Shown here in pieces: positions 1 to 7,234 of a stretch of DNA of 21,295 nucleotides (within the stretch, counting starts at the first letter, position 1; the number at the start of each line of letters is the position of its first letter). Origin of the DNA: a virus; IMG/VR virus record IMGVR_UViG_3300036861_000835, positions 1-21,295 of that record; one strand, 5' to 3'. A model generated the notes under the pieces. That model saw nothing but the letters and a program-made list of their open reading frames with translations, made no database searches and was not told the origin of the DNA. The translations under genes were made by a program, and so were the position numbers.

Positions 1-1088
1 AGCTGCTGCTTCTGTTTGAACTCCAGCTCGATTTGCTGCCGGTTCAATGCGCGCTGCTCGGTCTCTTCCCTTTCTACGCCGGCTACAAGATCGGTGATCG
101 ACTTCCCGATCGCCGCGCGCCGCTCCGCGTCTGCTTGTTCCTCCGCCGCGCGCTTTTTTTCCGCCTCGGTTACGTCGATTAGCATCTTCTTTAGCTCGGC
201 GTTGTTGAGTATATAGCTCTTCAGCGCGGGCGTTAGTTTCTGCTCGAAGGCCAGGGCGGCGATCTCCGCGCGGGCGCCTTGATCCACCAGCGCCTTAGAC
301 AATCTGACCGCCTCGGGCGTGCCCTGAGCAAGCGTGGCCTGGAGCTGGAGCGATTCGGCGCGGAGAGCTGCGACGGCCTGCGTGGTCTGTTGTGCATCCT
401 CGCGAAGGCCGGGGGCGGCGCGCGCCGCAGCGAGGTCCGATACTTCCTTCATGAGCTTAAATAGCTCGCTGCGGTATTCGAGAATGCCGATCTTGTTTTC
501 CTGGAATTGTTTTAGGAGCTTGGCCTGGGCCTCACGCATGACAAACGAGCTCTCTATTCCTATGCGCTCCTGAGCCGTCGCCGCCGCGGCGAGCCTGGTC
601 TGATCGGCTATTTCGCGGCGCGTCTGTTGAAGCGACTCTCTGAGGGCATCGTTCGCCTTTCGCGCCTCTTCCGTTTTTCTAGCGGCGGCTTCGGCCTGGC
701 CGGAAAAATACGCGATCGCCGCACCAACCGCCGTGATGACAGTCACTGCTATGCCGACAGGCCCCATCCAGGCCGTGATCGCGGCGCGCATCGTGCCTGC
801 CGATAGGGCGGCGGCCGTGGCGGAGATGGCGAGGTTGTCGATGGCGCCTGCGGCTGCTGCCGCGGCCGGACTCTGCTGGCGGAGAAGCTGGGTGGCCTGG
901 CTGATGCCCGAAGCGAGCGGTCCTAACGCGGCACGGGCGGAGATCATGCCGCGCTCGTGCTTTTGCATCGCTTGGTTGGTCCGCTCCGTCTCGCCGGTGA
1001 GCTTGGCCGTCTCCTGCTGCGCGCGCTGGACGGCGGCGGTGTAGTCCTTCTCGTCGCCGGTGATCAATATGGAAATCGTGAACGCCAA
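1..1088 (-). CDS. Tail tape measure protein, N-terminal part (runs off the window)
   Basis: The frame is open from 1088 to the window edge, about 362 residues, so the C-terminal part is missing. The proposed start is a TTG at 1088, giving MAFTISILITGDEKDY, with GAGGT a few bases upstream; no ATG lies near. The product is alanine-, glutamine- and glutamate-rich and mostly helical, with coiled-coil stretches at about residues 15-50 and 130-340. A hydrophobic segment (about 104-129, AITAWMGPVGIAVTVITA) interrupts them. This mix of coiled coil and buried hydrophobic helix, placed directly after tube and chaperone genes, is typical of tape measure proteins, which set tail length and are ejected into the cell envelope. 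The start codon is less certain than the assignment. Confidence 0.85.
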   Translation of the reverse strand, partial: MAFTISILITGDEKDYTAAVQRAQQETAKLTGETERTNQAMQKHERGMISARAALGPLASGISQATQLLRQQSPAAAAAAGAIDNLAISATAAALSAGTMRAAITAWMGPVGIAVTVITAVGAAIAYFSGQAEAAARKTEEARKANDALRESLQQTRREIADQTRLAAAATAQERIGIESSFVMREAQAKLLKQFQENKIGILEYRSELFKLMKEVSDLAAARAAPGLREDAQQTTQAVAALRAESLQLQATLAQGTPEAVRLSKALVDQGARAEIAALAFEQKLTPALKSYILNNAELKKMLIDVTEAEKKRAAEEQADAERRAAIGKSITDLVAGVEREETEQRALNRQQIELEFKQKQQ

Positions 1089-1106
1089 CGTTACCTCAAA
1101 GATAAT

Positions 1107-1176
1107 TTCACCGCGGAGGCGCGGAGGGCGCGGAGTATCGATCCACTCTCTGCGAACTCTGCGTCTCTGTGGTGAA
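1107..1176. repeat. Interspersed inverted repeat, GCGGAG family (copy 1)
   Basis: The element begins TTCACC and ends GGTGAA. Its arms are purine-rich (GCGGAGGCGCGGAG type) on the left and match CTCTGCG-type sequence on the right as an imperfect inverted repeat. It fills the whole gap between the tail chaperone extension, whose stop codon it touches, and the tape measure gene. A related copy with reversed arm order is at 2919-2986. Such elements are common in intergenic regions of GC-rich bacterial chromosomes. Confidence 0.7.
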
Positions 1177-1557
1177 TCATTTTTTGTTCAGCTCCGCGAT
1201 CTGCCGGCGGTTGCGTTCCGCCTTTAACATCAAAAGCCCGCGCCACTCGCGATCGACGAGATCGCTGTAGTGGAACGTCGCGCCCGCCGTAATGAGCGAC
1301 TCGAGGTAGAACAGGTGCGCGAGCGGCGGCGACGGCGTCGGCTTATTGAACGGGTTGAGCTCGCAGTCGTCGCAGTAGCTCGGCGTAGAGACGATCCAGC
1401 CGCACTTATACGGCGGCATGACGGACGCGACCGGCTCGCCGTCGATGCTCCAATTTCTTCTTTCGAGCGTGATCTCATCGCCATCGGCGCTTTCTACTCT
1501 CGGTGGATCTCCGTATGGGCATTCGCCCCGGAGCGACGCGTCGAGGACCTCGCGCAA
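1177..1557 (-). CDS. Tail assembly chaperone, frameshift extension (GT-like C-terminal part)
   Basis: This 126-codon frame has only a TTG at 1557 as a possible start and no convincing ribosome site. It is open further upstream and overlaps the end of the preceding gene in the -1 frame. The best reading is that it is the C-terminal part of a 248-residue fusion made when ribosomes slip back one base on A AAA AAC (1575-1569), as in the lambda G/GT pair. It carries four cysteines (GECP, YKCG, YCDDC) that might bind a metal, and a charged helical end (LKAERNRRQIAELNKK). Independent translation from the TTG cannot be excluded. It sits between the tail tube and tape measure genes, the usual place for chaperones. 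Confidence 0.7.
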   Translation of the reverse strand: MREVLDASLRGECPYGDPPRVESADGDEITLERRNWSIDGEPVASVMPPYKCGWIVSTPSYCDDCELNPFNKPTPSPPLAHLFYLESLITAGATFHYSDLVDREWRGLLMLKAERNRRQIAELNKK

Positions 1558-1562
1558 CTCCG

Positions 1563-1922
1563 TCAGGAGTTTTTTTCGTCTTCCTCGTCGGGCTGAATCT
1601 GCCCCAGGAACGCGATCGCCGCGTAGTCCTTCACCATCGCCGGGACGAGGTCTTTGAAATTCTCGACCGCGACGCGCTGCCTATCGTCGTCCTCAACTTC
1701 TACTTTTTCGCACCACTCGTCGTAGACCCAGAGGCGGACGCCCGCGGCGTCGTCGCTCGCCGTGACCTTGCCCTTCCGCACGCGGTAGTTAGACGCGCGC
1801 CGCTGGTACTCGAGCCACTCCCTGCGGTCGGGAAATCGGAACGTGTGCACGAGCACGCGATCGCGAAACGTCGTGCGGATCTCGGTCCTCTGATCGAACA
1901 AAGCTTTTACGTCGACTGGCAT
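1563..1922 (-). CDS. Tail assembly chaperone (gpG-like)
   Basis: A 119-residue acidic protein starting at an ATG preceded by GGAGGGAAA. It contains an aromatic/basic stretch (HTFRFPDRREWLEYQRR, about residues 26-42) and ends in a very acidic tail (PDEEDEKNS). Its size and position after the tail tube gene and before the tape measure gene are those of the G-type tail chaperone, which coats the tape measure during tail assembly. The last codons contain a slippery A AAA AAC, so it is probably the abundant unshifted product of a frameshifting pair. Fold-level similarity was not tested. Confidence 0.72.
   Translation of the reverse strand: MPVDVKALFDQRTEIRTTFRDRVLVHTFRFPDRREWLEYQRRASNYRVRKGKVTASDDAAGVRLWVYDEWCEKVEVEDDDRQRVAVENFKDLVPAMVKDYAAIAFLGQIQPDEEDEKNS
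1569..1575 (-). promoter_or_regulatory. Candidate -1 ribosomal frameshift site (A AAA AAC)
   Basis: The heptamer A AAA AAC lies in the zero frame (GAA AAA AAC TCC TGA), two codons before the stop of the chaperone gene. Slipping back one base gives CTC CTG ACG GAG and continues without a stop into the downstream frame for 130 residues. A AAA AAC fits the X XXY YYZ rule and is a known slippery sequence. Confidence 0.68.
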
Positions 1923-1957
1923 TTTCCCTCCGTGTTCCGGGCGTGCTTTCCGCGCGC

Positions 1958-2902
1958 CTAAGTCGTGACGATCGACATTTCGTCGGAGGCCGTATCGGTC
2001 GACGCGCGGATACGGAGACCGACGTCGTAGTTCCTCACTCGCTCGCGCGCCGCCCAGTTCGGCCCGTCGTATTGGACGGCCGGCGCGTTGATCGCGACGC
2101 GGTTGCCGACGGCAGTGCCGATCGTGTTCGACGCCAGCGCGACGGACGTGCCGGCGACGAAATTCGCCCACCACGGATGCGTCGCCTCGGTCACGGCCTC
2201 CGGATCGATCCGGCCGGTCACGTTGCGGCGCCCCTGCATAAATCCCACGATGCCATTGGTGGCGTGCAGGTCCTCGCGAATAGAGAGACCCGTGTCGAGT
2301 GAGATCTCCAGCATCTTGGCGATCGGCGAGTAGCCGCCGAGCGTGAACGCAAGCGCCTGCATCGGCACCTCGACGGAGGGATCGAAGACGGCGCCGCCCG
2401 CGATCGCCGTGTCGGTCGGCGCGACGTAGAGCGCGTTCATCTCGACGCTCGCGACGGGAAACTCATTCACCGCCTGCTTGATAGTGAACCGCTTGCCGGA
2501 GCCGAACGTCAGCTTGTGAAGGATGCCGTCCATGTAGGCGTAGAGGGTGCAGCTCTCGTGGCTGCTGTTGACGAAGGCGTAGGTCACGTTCACGCCGGCG
2601 TTGACCGTCTGGCCGAACTGAAACGCTCTCAGGATCGGCCCGTAGCGCGGCACCGCGTCGACGGCGCCGCCCGCGCCCTTGATGGCAAACTCGAAGGATA
2701 CGTTCATCACGGTCCGCGCGACGACGTCCTTAAGCGACGAGAGCGAGTCGCGGAGAAAGTCGCGCGCGATGATCGCCGGCTCCGGCCGCACGCTCAGGTT
2801 TCTAACCAGCAGCGCGTTGGCCGCGGCGGTCGGCACGGAGTCCGTGCCCGACGTGGTCTCGATCTTTGCCAGCAACAAGCCGGCGTCTGCTCTGAACGGC
2901 AT
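1958..2902 (-). CDS. Major tail tube protein
   Basis: A 314-residue protein with an ATG start and a good site (AAAGGAGTAACCC) just upstream. The sequence is beta-rich with short polar loops and no coiled coil. It has a long mixed N-terminal region with sequence such as KIETTSGTDSVPTAA, typical of siphophage tube proteins of the lambda V or 'tail tube 2' type, which stack as hexamers to form the tail lumen. It follows the tail terminator and tail completion genes and precedes the chaperones. No sheath gene lies upstream, which favours a non-contractile tail. The assignment rests on sequence character and position. Confidence 0.75.
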   Translation of the reverse strand: MPFRADAGLLLAKIETTSGTDSVPTAAANALLVRNLSVRPEPAIIARDFLRDSLSSLKDVVARTVMNVSFEFAIKGAGGAVDAVPRYGPILRAFQFGQTVNAGVNVTYAFVNSSHESCTLYAYMDGILHKLTFGSGKRFTIKQAVNEFPVASVEMNALYVAPTDTAIAGGAVFDPSVEVPMQALAFTLGGYSPIAKMLEISLDTGLSIREDLHATNGIVGFMQGRRNVTGRIDPEAVTEATHPWWANFVAGTSVALASNTIGTAVGNRVAINAPAVQYDGPNWAARERVRNYDVGLRIRASTDTASDEMSIVTT

Positions 2903-2918
2903 GGGTTACTCCTTTGTT

Positions 2919-2986
2919 CTTCTCTGCGATCTCCGTGTCTCTGCGGTAAAGATTCTTTTCACCGCGGAGGCGCGGAGGACGCGGAG
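2919..2986. repeat. Interspersed inverted repeat, GCGGAG family (copy 2)
   Basis: The left arm (CTCTGCG..GCGGTAAA) and right arm (TTCACCGCGG..GCGGAG) are imperfect inverted repeats around a short loop. The arms are in the opposite order to the copy at 1107-1176. The element occupies the gap between the small protein gene at 2989 and the tail tube gene. Confidence 0.7.
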
Positions 2987-2988
2987 TT

Positions 2989-3234
2989 TTATGACAGTTC
3001 CTTTTCGTTCTCGGCCTCAGCCCGAGGCTGAGGCGTTCTCGACGGCGCCTCGGTGAGGGTCAGCACGTCCGCGTCTTTGTCGTATTTCCAGCTTCCGCCG
3101 AAGGGCATCACGGCGCCCTTGACCTTCAATCCCTCGACGCGCTTGTCTTCCGGCAGCGCCTTTGCCTCGTCCACGGTCAGCGGGCGGACACGCAGGTCCG
3201 CCCCTACATTCGCCCCTACGGTTTCTTCGTCCAT
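2989..3234 (-). CDS. Small protein with a repeat-encoded N-terminal segment
   Basis: An 81-residue charged protein. The ATG at 3234 is chosen because AAGGAG lies seven bases upstream; longer readings run into intergenic repeats. Residues 6-18 (VGANVGADLRVRP) are the translation of the palindromic repeat at 3181-3220, so the repeat has entered or extended the 5' end of the gene. The rest (PLTVDEAKALPEDKRVEGLK, then MPFGGSWKYDKDADVLTL) has no family I recognise. It lies between the tail terminator and tail tube genes and may be a small tail-assembly or accessory protein. Confidence 0.6.
   Translation of the reverse strand: MDEETVGANVGADLRVRPLTVDEAKALPEDKRVEGLKVKGAVMPFGGSWKYDKDADVLTLTEAPSRTPQPRAEAENEKELS
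3181..3220. repeat. Palindromic repeat, GGGCGGAC family (copy 1, inside a gene)
   Basis: A 27-base core here (3181-3207) is identical to 12373-12399. It is an interrupted palindrome of the form GGGCGGACnnnnnnGTCCGCCC and is followed by an extra CGCCCCTAC unit. In this copy the element is translated as part of the small protein at 2989-3234; the other copy is intergenic. Confidence 0.8.
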
Positions 3235-3270
3235 CGCTCGTCTCCTTTTTCCGATTCCGGTCTTCAATCC

Positions 3271-3317
3271 AAAATCCCAAATCCGCCAGAGGGCAACCAC
3301 GGGGGGTTGCCCCTACC
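3271..3317. repeat. Intergenic repeats: TCAATCCAAAAT motif and GGGCAACC palindrome
   Basis: A TCAATCCAAAATCCCAAAT stretch is followed by the palindrome GGGCAACCnnGGTTGCCC-type element with a CCCTAC end (3291-3317). Both types recur in the window (19863-19921, and part at 21174-21187). The whole gap between the tail terminator gene and the small protein gene is filled by them and the downstream ribosome site. Confidence 0.65.
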
Positions 3318-3329
3318 ATTTATTTTTTC

Positions 3330-3797
3330 TCAGTACGTGACTCTTTCCCAGATCGGCTGCCGCAGCTCGACAAAGTGAGCGAGCACGCCGCCGAACATTC
3401 TTTCGGTTATTTCTCCCGCAACCATCGGCTCGACGCGGTCCACCTGGCCGCCGAGGGTATCTTCAGGCAAAAATTTAATGAGCACCGACCGAACGAGATT
3501 GCTGAATGTCCTGTCGGTCGAGTTGGCGTCGGAGAGCCCGCAGTACCCTCGAATAATCGTGATCCACTTCATATCGGCGATGCGGTTCGGCGACACGCCG
3601 CTGATGTACTTCACGACCGTCGGCGTCGACTCGACGGAAACCTCCCAGCCGAGAATCTTTCCCGTATCGGGGTCCTTAAAAAATTCCAAAAACTTAGACC
3701 AGTCGGTCGCGAGCCGGGGATATTCGTGCACGACGCCGCGATCCGGCACGCTGTCGAGGACGGTCTTATATTGCGTCCTGACGAGATCCAGATTCAT
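3330..3797 (-). CDS. Putative tail terminator protein (gp37/gpU-like)
   Basis: A 155-residue protein whose ATG overlaps the stop of the upstream gene (ATGA). It has an alternating alpha/beta pattern (WEVSVESTPTVVKYI, MKWITIIRGYCGLSDANST), without membrane segments. Directly after a gp10-like tail completion gene and before the tail tube gene, this is the normal place for the tail terminator, which caps the tube and joins it to the head. I recognise it by size, pattern and context rather than by a signature motif. Confidence 0.6.
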   Translation of the reverse strand: MNLDLVRTQYKTVLDSVPDRGVVHEYPRLATDWSKFLEFFKDPDTGKILGWEVSVESTPTVVKYISGVSPNRIADMKWITIIRGYCGLSDANSTDRTFSNLVRSVLIKFLPEDTLGGQVDRVEPMVAGEITERMFGGVLAHFVELRQPIWERVTY

Positions 3798-4279
3798 TTT
3801 CCGCTCACCGCCTCGTTGACGATCGTCGCCCCCATTTTTTCCGCCACCTGCTGCAATTGCGGATTGCTCTCGCGCACCGCGCGCTCGAACATGAACGCGC
3901 CCTTGGTTCCGTGCTTGGCGATTCCCGCTCTGATCTTATAGGCGGTGCTCTTTGTCCGCTCGCCGCGAAAGTCCGGCTTGCCTTCCACCCAGAGCAGAAT
4001 CGGTCCAATGGGCGGGGGCTTGCCCGGCCGCCGGCCGCGCTCGACGATGTCGGCCGGAAACGGCGCGCCGATGATTACTTCCCGAATCGGATTGCCGCGT
4101 TTTTCAGCGACGATCGAGCCGCGCGTGAGCCGCATCCCGCCGATCGGCGTCCTGATCTTCACCTCCCGTTCGATGAGCTGCCCCATCTCGACGAGCCCGC
4201 TCTCGATCGACTGCAAGCCCGGCGCAGGCGCGCCCGGCTTCAGGGCGTCGGGAGTTTTGACGATGATGCGAAAACTCAT
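3794..4279 (-). CDS. HK97 gp10-like tail completion / virion morphogenesis protein
   Basis: A 161-residue basic protein. It shows the pattern of the gp10/gpZ-like family: an N-terminal helix (GLVEMGQLIEREVKIRTPI), a sheet with a proline-glycine motif (TPIGGMRLTRGSI), a central PFPADIVERGRRPGKPPP stretch that resembles the 'Y-A..vE.Gt.p..p' motif, and a C-terminal helix (ERAVRESNPQLQQVAEKM). These proteins act at the head-tail joint or in tail completion. It is followed with a four-base overlap by the putative tail terminator gene. Confidence 0.72.
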   Translation of the reverse strand: MSFRIIVKTPDALKPGAPAPGLQSIESGLVEMGQLIEREVKIRTPIGGMRLTRGSIVAEKRGNPIREVIIGAPFPADIVERGRRPGKPPPIGPILLWVEGKPDFRGERTKSTAYKIRAGIAKHGTKGAFMFERAVRESNPQLQQVAEKMGATIVNEAVSGK

Positions 4280-4282
4280 GCT

Positions 4283-4588
4283 TTACGGTCCGATGTTAAT
4301 TACGGTCACTACGACCCGCCTTGTGATTCTTTCCGGCCCGACGACGGCGCGGAGTTGCATCTCGTATTTGCCCGCCGGCAGCGCGGCGTTGGTCGCGTCG
4401 AAGAGCGCCGACTGCTTCATCGTCGTGGCGTCGTAGGATGCCGCGGCCCAGTCGAAGCCGGCGACGAGCGTCAGGTCCGACTTGACGATTCGCCTTTCGG
4501 GATTCGTCACGACGAACGCGCCCGAGCCCCAGTTCCGCTTCCACTGCACCCATATCGTTTTCTTGTCTCCCTCGTTGACTTCTTTCAC
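4283..4588 (-). CDS. Small beta-sandwich virion protein
   Basis: A 101-residue protein whose GTG start overlaps the stop of the repeat-protein gene (GTGA), so translation is probably coupled. It is beta-rich (KKTIWVQWKRN, AGKYEMQLRAVV, RITRRVVVTVINIG) and resembles a single immunoglobulin-like or baseplate N-terminal-type sandwich domain, as found in phage fibre-associated proteins. No catalytic motif is visible. Just downstream of the fibre block, it is likely a fibre or decoration component. The family is not certain. Confidence 0.6.
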   Translation of the reverse strand: MKEVNEGDKKTIWVQWKRNWGSGAFVVTNPERRIVKSDLTLVAGFDWAAASYDATTMKQSALFDATNAALPAGKYEMQLRAVVGPERITRRVVVTVINIGP

Positions 4589-5562
4589 AGCTCGACCATC
4601 GCAAATTGATCCGGCGGTTCTGCTGCGCCGAACTCCTCGGCCATCTCGATTTGCTCGAACTCTTCTTCCAGCTCGACGATGTCCACCGGGATCGGCGCAC
4701 CGATCGTGACGATCTGCGCCTGGAGCGACTCGGTGAGCGACACGGTCTCTTGCAGCCCGAGCACGCGCGTAACACGCGTCTGGAGATCCTCGGTGAGGCC
4801 GAGCGTCTCGGCCACGGTCCGGGAGATTTGCTTCTTCAAATCCTCGGAGAGGTTCACCGTCTCGGTAAAAACTTTCCCCGGCCGCATGCCCACCTGCTCG
4901 GTCAGTCCCAGCGCGTCGCCGATCGCGCGCTGTACCTGCTTCGATAAATTCTCGGTCAGCACGATCGCCTCGGCGACGGACCGCGAGATCCCGGCGGTGA
5001 TATCTTCCGACAGCGCGACGGCCTCGCCGAAAACTTTTTGCGACTGGACTTGCAGGCTCTCCGTCAGGCTCACGGTTTCGGCGATGTCTTTCAGCTTCAC
5101 GATAGTCGTGGATAAATTTTCCGAGAGGCCGACCGACTCGGCGATCGTCCGCTGCGTCTGCTTCGTGAGCTGCTCCGTCAGCGCGGCCGTCTCGGCGAGC
5201 ACTTTCGCGATCTGGACCGCCTGGTCTTCGGTCAGGACCGCCGTCTCGCCGATCGTCTTCCCGGCGAGCTTCGCCATTGCCTCGTCGAGGGTGGCCGTCT
5301 CGGCAAAGAGTTTCTGCGCCTCTTTTTTGAGGTCCTCGGAGAGCGACGGCGCCTCGGCGATCGTCTTCTGCGCCTGCTTGGCGAGCGCCTCGGTGAAGCC
5401 CGGCGCCTCCGCGATCGCGCGCATCACTGTTTTCGAGAGCGACTCCGAGAGCGAGACGGTGTCGGAGACGGCCTGCTGAAAAGTCGTCCCGCCGGCCGCG
5501 GCGGTCGGGATCAGCGTCCGGCGCGGCTTGAAAAGGCGGTGAAATACTTTTCGGAAAATCAT
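4585..5562 (-). CDS. Fibre-like protein built from about fourteen 18-residue repeats
   Basis: A 325-residue protein whose ATG overlaps the upstream stop (ATGA). After a short basic N-terminus (MIFRKVFHRLFKPRRT), residues about 30-285 consist of tandem units close to (I/V/F)AE(T/A)xxL(S/T)E(D/N)LxKQxQ(K/R). Most are 18 residues long; one or two have short insertions. The acidic C-terminus (VELEEEFEQIEMAEEF) lacks repeats. Eighteen residues equal five turns of alpha helix, so a long rod is possible; a repetitive fibre stalk or a head-surface fibre is the likely role. It lies in a block of receptor-binding-type genes. Confidence 0.75.
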   Translation of the reverse strand: MIFRKVFHRLFKPRRTLIPTAAAGGTTFQQAVSDTVSLSESLSKTVMRAIAEAPGFTEALAKQAQKTIAEAPSLSEDLKKEAQKLFAETATLDEAMAKLAGKTIGETAVLTEDQAVQIAKVLAETAALTEQLTKQTQRTIAESVGLSENLSTTIVKLKDIAETVSLTESLQVQSQKVFGEAVALSEDITAGISRSVAEAIVLTENLSKQVQRAIGDALGLTEQVGMRPGKVFTETVNLSEDLKKQISRTVAETLGLTEDLQTRVTRVLGLQETVSLTESLQAQIVTIGAPIPVDIVELEEEFEQIEMAEEFGAAEPPDQFAMVEL

Positions 5563-6041
5563 CCGCCAATCTCCTCGAAGGTCACCTGGCCGCTGATCGT
5601 GATCGAGTCGGCCGGCGTCGTCCCCAGCTCGAGCCCCCAGGTATCGCTTGGACTAATCACGCGGCGCTGCTCCGGGGTGAATACTTTTTCCAGCGGCTGG
5701 CGCACGTTCCACTGTTGCGGCAGAATTTCTTTGATCGCCCCGCTGCCGGCCGCGAGCTTGGTCGTATTATTGCGCTCGACGGTGCCGCCGAACGCGGGGT
5801 CTCCTTTTTCCAACGGCACCGGCGTGACCGACGCGCCGCCCGACCCGCTCGTGACCGCGCCCTCGCCGCGCTTCTCGACGATAAGGAGTTGCTCCTCCTC
5901 CGCGTCCTTGGCCTCGGTCTCTTGGTGCAGCTCGTAGCTGTGTATGACGACGACGGCGTCGGCCGGGGCGACGACCTCGAAAAAATCCTGCTGCGCCGTG
6001 ACGGCGATCGACTTGAACGGGGCCACGTACATTCTTCCCAT
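5559..6041 (-). CDS. Virion structural protein of the fibre block
   Basis: A 160-residue protein with an ATG eight bases after GGGAG. It is beta-rich (MYVAPFKSIAVTAQQDFFEVV, then DAVVVIHSYELHQ) with a central glycine/serine-rich loop (GAVTSGSGGASVTP). It resembles small conserved virion proteins found beside fibre genes in siphophages, but I cannot give a named family. It sits between the lectin-like fibre protein and the repeat protein, and its stop overlaps the start of the latter. Confidence 0.6.
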   Translation of the reverse strand: MGRMYVAPFKSIAVTAQQDFFEVVAPADAVVVIHSYELHQETEAKDAEEEQLLIVEKRGEGAVTSGSGGASVTPVPLEKGDPAFGGTVERNNTTKLAAGSGAIKEILPQQWNVRQPLEKVFTPEQRRVISPSDTWGLELGTTPADSITISGQVTFEEIGG

Positions 6042-6044
6042 CGT

Positions 6045-7187
6045 CTATCTCCCTATGAGCCCGCGCATCGGATCGCGGCGGAACAGTATGCCGCCGACGA
6101 TCGTTCCCCCGCCGAAGTCATCGACGCGATGCGCCGTATTGTTGCATTGCAAGCCGATGTTGCCGGCGACGGTATAAGTCCCGTCCGTTGCCGAGCCGAG
6201 CAAGGTCCAGTTACCGGCGCCCGCTTTATAATAAGCTTCGTGCACCGATCCGGCATCTCGCAACCCCATCGAATCGCCGCTCGCGACTTCTTGGGTCGGC
6301 GCGGCAAGTTGAGTCCCTACATCGTTGTCAACGCGCGCAATTCGGTGCTCGTCCGCGCCGCCGAGTTTTGTCATGAGCACGCGGTAGCCGTCGGTTGCTC
6401 CCGCGCTGCCGGGGTTAGCGAGGCGCGCATAGACGCCGACCTGGCTCGTGCCGCTCAGGGTCGGTAGCGTGTAAAACGTTTCGGTGTCGGGACCGTAAGT
6501 CGCATTGTTTCGATAGCCGCTGTTGTTGCTCGCGGTTGTCCCCTTGCACTGCGTGCCATTGGCTTCCATCGCGGCATGGGAGCTGATAATTCCCGTCGTC
6601 CAGTTGCCGCCGTCAGAGAGCGGGTTTTCGGTGCGATTGAAGGCGTCGAGAACGTTCGTCGTGGGAAACGCGCCCGTCTGGTCGAACGCCGCGCGCAGCG
6701 CGAGGCGCGAAAAGCTCGTCGGCTCGCCTACGTTGAGCGCGAGCGCGAGCGCGAGAAAATAAGGTACGCGCCAGCCGAGGCCGAAGCCGGCGCCGAGCCA
6801 GAGAGCGACGATCGATTTAAGCTCGGTGGAGCGGATCGCGCCGTCCACGCGCGATACTAAGAGATCGAGCGGCGTCGTGGGCGACCGCTGCGCCGCGCGA
6901 AATTTGATCGTGCCGTTCGTATGAAGAAAAGGCCTTGCGCGGTCGGGAGTCCAGGCGGCTCGCGCCTCGGCGTCTGATAGTTGCCTGTGCGCCAGCGCGA
7001 GCGACGCGAGCACGGCGTCGGGCGCTCTCACGCGCGCGATCGCCTGGTCGCCGTCGATCTCTGAATATTCCCAAGAGCCGCCCGCCGCGACGATCGCGGC
7101 GTTCTCGTCGTGGACCGCGCAGTAGCGGTACAGCTCGCCGTCCTGGCGCGCCTGGGGCATGGGGGTGAGATAAAACGCGGATGACAT
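6045..7187 (-). CDS. Tail fibre / receptor-binding protein with a laminin-G-like lectin fold
   Basis: A 380-residue protein. The ATG at 7187 begins MSSAFYLTPMPQARQDGELY; the ribosome site is weak but the sequence before it reads as intergenic. The N-terminal 180 residues carry phage-structural sequence and one hydrophobic stretch (SIVALWLGAGFGLGW, then VPYFLALALAL). The C-terminal 190 residues (from NVLDAFNRTENPLSDGGNW) have the pattern of a concanavalin/LamG jelly-roll, including YKAGAGNWTLLGSATDGTY. Such domains bind carbohydrate, so a host-recognition role is likely. Confidence 0.68.
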   Translation of the reverse strand: MSSAFYLTPMPQARQDGELYRYCAVHDENAAIVAAGGSWEYSEIDGDQAIARVRAPDAVLASLALAHRQLSDAEARAAWTPDRARPFLHTNGTIKFRAAQRSPTTPLDLLVSRVDGAIRSTELKSIVALWLGAGFGLGWRVPYFLALALALNVGEPTSFSRLALRAAFDQTGAFPTTNVLDAFNRTENPLSDGGNWTTGIISSHAAMEANGTQCKGTTASNNSGYRNNATYGPDTETFYTLPTLSGTSQVGVYARLANPGSAGATDGYRVLMTKLGGADEHRIARVDNDVGTQLAAPTQEVASGDSMGLRDAGSVHEAYYKAGAGNWTLLGSATDGTYTVAGNIGLQCNNTAHRVDDFGGGTIVGGILFRRDPMRGLIGR

Positions 7188-7234
7188 TAGAAGCCAGCTT
7201 TCAAAAAACGCTCGCGGTGGAAAGCCCTCTCGCT

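Noticed and set aside
4679-5479. A serine/alanine-rich plus-strand frame with regular repeats
   Set aside because: Its repeats are the complement of the 18-residue repeats of the minus-strand fibre-like protein, so the periodicity is inherited.
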